The notes below the pieces were generated by a model. That model saw nothing but the letters and a program-made list of their open reading frames with translations. It made no database searches and had not been told where the DNA came from. The position numbers and the translations under genes are program-made. This document shows positions 12,491 to 14,503 of a DNA stretch of 14,503 nt, one piece after another; positions within the stretch are counted from its first letter, which is position 1; every line of letters starts with the position of its first letter. The stretch spans positions 1-14,503 of the forward strand of contig JBLFWJ010000080.1 in assembly GCA_047611425.1 (NCBI GenBank). The letters are read 5' to 3'. Source of the DNA: JBLFWJ01 sp047611425. GTDB lineage: Bacteria; Bacteroidota; Bacteroidia; UBA10329.

Positions 12491-13928
12491 ATTTCTTCAG
12501 CCTAGTACTCACCCATTCTTGCCACGGAAAAAATTCGCGGCCTTCCGGTTCTAAGTCGTTAGACATCAAGGCCTCTATAGACTTTTGAAATTCAAGAAGG
12601 TTCTGTTTTTGGCCACCCCCATCCGAAAGCTCCTTCTTCAAAAATGTTCTGATTGCATTTCGTAACTCAGGGTAAAGATTCTTGACATTTGACTCTTTGA
12701 AATTTATTTCCGCCTCCAACAGATCAAGTTTGCCCTGTTCATAGTAGATCAGCAGCCGATAATCAAAAGCAACCGAGAGGTTTTTGCTAAACGCGGTCCT
12801 GTTGTCATTATTCAAGAATTGATTGATCCAACGCAACGCTGTCCGATAATCTTTTTTGAAAAAAGCAAATTGTGAACTCAGCTCATAGATGTACATCACA
12901 AATGCTTGGTTCATTTTACCACCAAATTCAGCGAGGTCAGACTCGACTTTTCCTAAGATCTCATCGGAGTCAAATTGCTTAGAAAGGATTAAGTACGATA
13001 GCATGTTGCAGTAATACGTTTCCAATCGGATCATCTCAGCAGAAACGACTTTCGACTTTTCTAGCTCAAGAATATCCAACACTCTCTTCATCTCGGTAAA
13101 GTCTTTTGCTCTAATGCAGCGCATCATATAATTGTTGGCACTGGCCATCATCAACCTTCCTTTTTCCTGCAAGAGTGGTCGATGACTGAAACAGAGGTCG
13201 AACACTTTTTTACCATGTAGTAGGCCAGCTGACGGATTGTTGGTGACAGCTGCAAATTGACCTAGAATATGATTGGCAGTTATCTGAGAAAAGAACCCTG
13301 AATGATCATTCACATCATGCATTGCTTGTGAATCTACCAACTCGGTTAAAGTTTTAGTCGCTGAAGGAGTAATGGAACCGGCTTCGGCAATAGCGGAATG
13401 AAACCCGTGCTGCACAAACCGAAGTCTGGCCATCAACTCAATTTCTTTTGCGGATGTTAGGTTCCTTTCCAGCACCTGTGCCATGGACAATGCTGATTCA
13501 TGAGATTCAGTATTTATGGCAAGTAGGTTTCGCATGTACCAGTAGATCGTCTGGCACCTCACATATTCTTGTTGTTGCCAAGCAACCGCCTCAGCCTTCA
13601 AGAATAGTTTGAGCGACTGTTCATTTAAACCGCGCTCATAGAGGACTGTAGCATTTCTGATTAGCCGATCAATCCTTGAATTGATTGAACCCTTCTCATG
13701 AAAACCATCCAAGTTTTGTAGGATGGAATCGTATAAATATGCGGTGGTAACGGACCGGTTTTCCCCGGGACTTTTAGCTAGGTCCTTGCCCTTGGACACG
13801 GCCTCGAACAATGCCAAGTACCTGCTCGAGCCTTTGGAGTTGTTCTTAAGCGCATTAAGCTTGAAATATCGCTTTTCTGCCCCAGACATGGATTGGATCA
13901 GGCTTTCAAGTTGTGGATGATTAGACAT
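12489..13928 (-). CDS. Large helical (TPR-like) protein, probably Bacteroidota-specific, function unknown
   Basis: This 479-residue protein has no signal peptide and is almost entirely alpha-helical. It starts with LESLIQSMSGAEKRYFKLNA and then LALFEAVSKGK, an N-terminal pattern I associate with a paralogous helical-repeat family common in Bacteroidota. Repeating helix pairs follow (for example LYERGLNEQSLKLFLKAEAVAWQQQEY, residues about 96-123, and FKKDYRTALRWINQFLNN, about 354-371), suggesting degenerate tetratricopeptide repeats and a role as a protein-binding scaffold. No catalytic motif is visible. It is monocistronic, with its own terminator, and divergent from the SBBP gene. The 148-bp region between the two starts (13929-14076) must hold both promoters, but no strong match to TAnnTTTG is seen there. 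Confidence 0.75.
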   Translation of the reverse strand: MSNHPQLESLIQSMSGAEKRYFKLNALKNNSKGSSRYLALFEAVSKGKDLAKSPGENRSVTTAYLYDSILQNLDGFHEKGSINSRIDRLIRNATVLYERGLNEQSLKLFLKAEAVAWQQQEYVRCQTIYWYMRNLLAINTESHESALSMAQVLERNLTSAKEIELMARLRFVQHGFHSAIAEAGSITPSATKTLTELVDSQAMHDVNDHSGFFSQITANHILGQFAAVTNNPSAGLLHGKKVFDLCFSHRPLLQEKGRLMMASANNYMMRCIRAKDFTEMKRVLDILELEKSKVVSAEMIRLETYYCNMLSYLILSKQFDSDEILGKVESDLAEFGGKMNQAFVMYIYELSSQFAFFKKDYRTALRWINQFLNNDNRTAFSKNLSVAFDYRLLIYYEQGKLDLLEAEINFKESNVKNLYPELRNAIRTFLKKELSDGGGQKQNLLEFQKSIEALMSNDLEPEGREFFPWQEWVSTRLKK

Positions 13929-14076
13929 TTAGAAATAGATTTTTATAGATCCTAAAGTATTGAAAATCAACACTAAAAAGTGAGGTGGTGTTTTTAGAAT
14001 CTATATATTCTCATCCTTTCTATTCGTGTTCTCGTGTGACTAAAGGTAGATTCGCCTAACCAATGACTAAATCAAC

Positions 14077-14503
14077 ATGAAAAAGTTCTTACTACTTACT
14101 CTCTTTTCATCTTTCTTACTAGCAGATGCCCAAAACCCACAAGAGGTTTGGGAAACAGACAACTATGTTGATGGTTATTTGGTTAGCATCAAACAGTTTA
14201 GAAAAGATGCAAGTGGAAACATGTACTCCGTTGGCTCTGCTATAGGAGATGTTTCTGGAGACTACGACATTTTTGTTTCTAAAAATGATGCCGATGGCAA
14301 TGTTGTTTTCTTAGATTTTTACGATTCTGGGCTAGGTAATGATCAGGCATTGGAAGTACGAATAGACCAAAGCGGAAACATCTATGTAGTCGGAAACATT
14401 CGGGGTGGCAATGCCATTTTCGCTAGGAAGTATAGCAGTACGGGCACCATTGAGTACACCAACATATATTCAAGTGCCATTGTGACCTCTACTGCAGAGG
14501 CTG
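14077..14503 (+). CDS. Secreted SBBP beta-propeller-like protein, 3' truncated by window edge
   Basis: The frame is open from the ATG at 14077 to the right edge (142 codons). It starts with a signal peptide (MKKFLLLTLFSSFLLADAQ, cleavage near ADA/QN). Two repeats of the SBBP kind follow: KDASGNMYSVGSAIG...DYDIFVSKNDADGNVVF (about 43-78), then DQSGNIYVVGNIRGG..FARKYSSTGTIEY (about 97-128). The D-GN-Y-VG and D..F..K....G pattern is typical of beta-propeller blades in large secreted Bacteroidota proteins, which commonly end in a type IX secretion C-terminal domain. That C-terminus lies outside the window, so a T9SS signal cannot be confirmed. Substrate or ligand is unknown. Confidence 0.82.
   Translation, partial: MKKFLLLTLFSSFLLADAQNPQEVWETDNYVDGYLVSIKQFRKDASGNMYSVGSAIGDVSGDYDIFVSKNDADGNVVFLDFYDSGLGNDQALEVRIDQSGNIYVVGNIRGGNAIFARKYSSTGTIEYTNIYSSAIVTSTAEA

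Overview
The window looks like a piece of a Bacteroidota chromosome, probably of the flavobacterial or a related lineage. The evidence is a candidate TAnnTTTG-type -7 element, start codons without a clear Shine-Dalgarno, an SBBP-type secreted protein, a helical-repeat protein of a kind I associate with Bacteroidota, and gaps packed with short repeats of types common in these genomes. All assignments come from reading the sequence; no database search was made.

Layout. (1) Positions 1-4293, plus strand: a lipid or polyketide biosynthesis cluster. It holds the 3' end of a modular type I PKS (KR end plus ACP), a PLP-dependent alpha-oxoamine synthase of the SPT/AONS/KBL family, an extended SDR (NAD-dependent epimerase/ketoreductase type) and a type II thioesterase. 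The simplest reading is that the PKS builds an ACP-bound acyl chain, the oxoamine synthase releases it by decarboxylative condensation with an amino acid, the SDR reduces the resulting ketone as in sphingoid-base synthesis, and the thioesterase edits stalled ACPs. (2) 4303-4728, minus: a lone GIY-YIG-fold protein, convergent with the thioesterase gene. (3) 4941-11574, minus: a TetR-headed transport operon. In transcription order it runs TetR, LolA-like periplasmic carrier, FtsX/LolCE-type permease, second permease, LolD-type ATPase, inserted DUF559 nuclease gene, outer-membrane beta-barrel. Two operator-like palindromes precede tetR. (4) 11760-12434, plus: an exported protein with a PEGA-like segment. 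(5) 12489-13928, minus: a large helical-repeat protein, separated from (4) by a shared bidirectional terminator. (6) 14077 to the end, plus: the N-terminus of a secreted SBBP beta-propeller-like protein.

The most unusual aspect is the intergenic DNA. At least five short repeat families fill the gaps of both operons: a ~93-bp nested palindrome (TAATCCCCC...GGGGGATTA), a GAACACGGATT element, a CTTTGCG element, a CCTGYCYG hairpin, and an AATTAG-rich element. They are not only spacers. Several start codons, stop codons, C-termini and two signal peptides are encoded by repeat DNA. A DUF559 nuclease gene lies between two oppositely oriented copies of the nested palindrome in the middle of the transport operon. 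That is the best candidate for an undescribed system here, either a REP/RAYT-like mobile pair or a nuclease hitch-hiking on the repeats.

Functional synthesis (inference): the cluster at the left may make an aminolipid, and the Lol-like operon beside it may carry a lipid or lipoprotein to the outer membrane. Adjacency is the only link visible.
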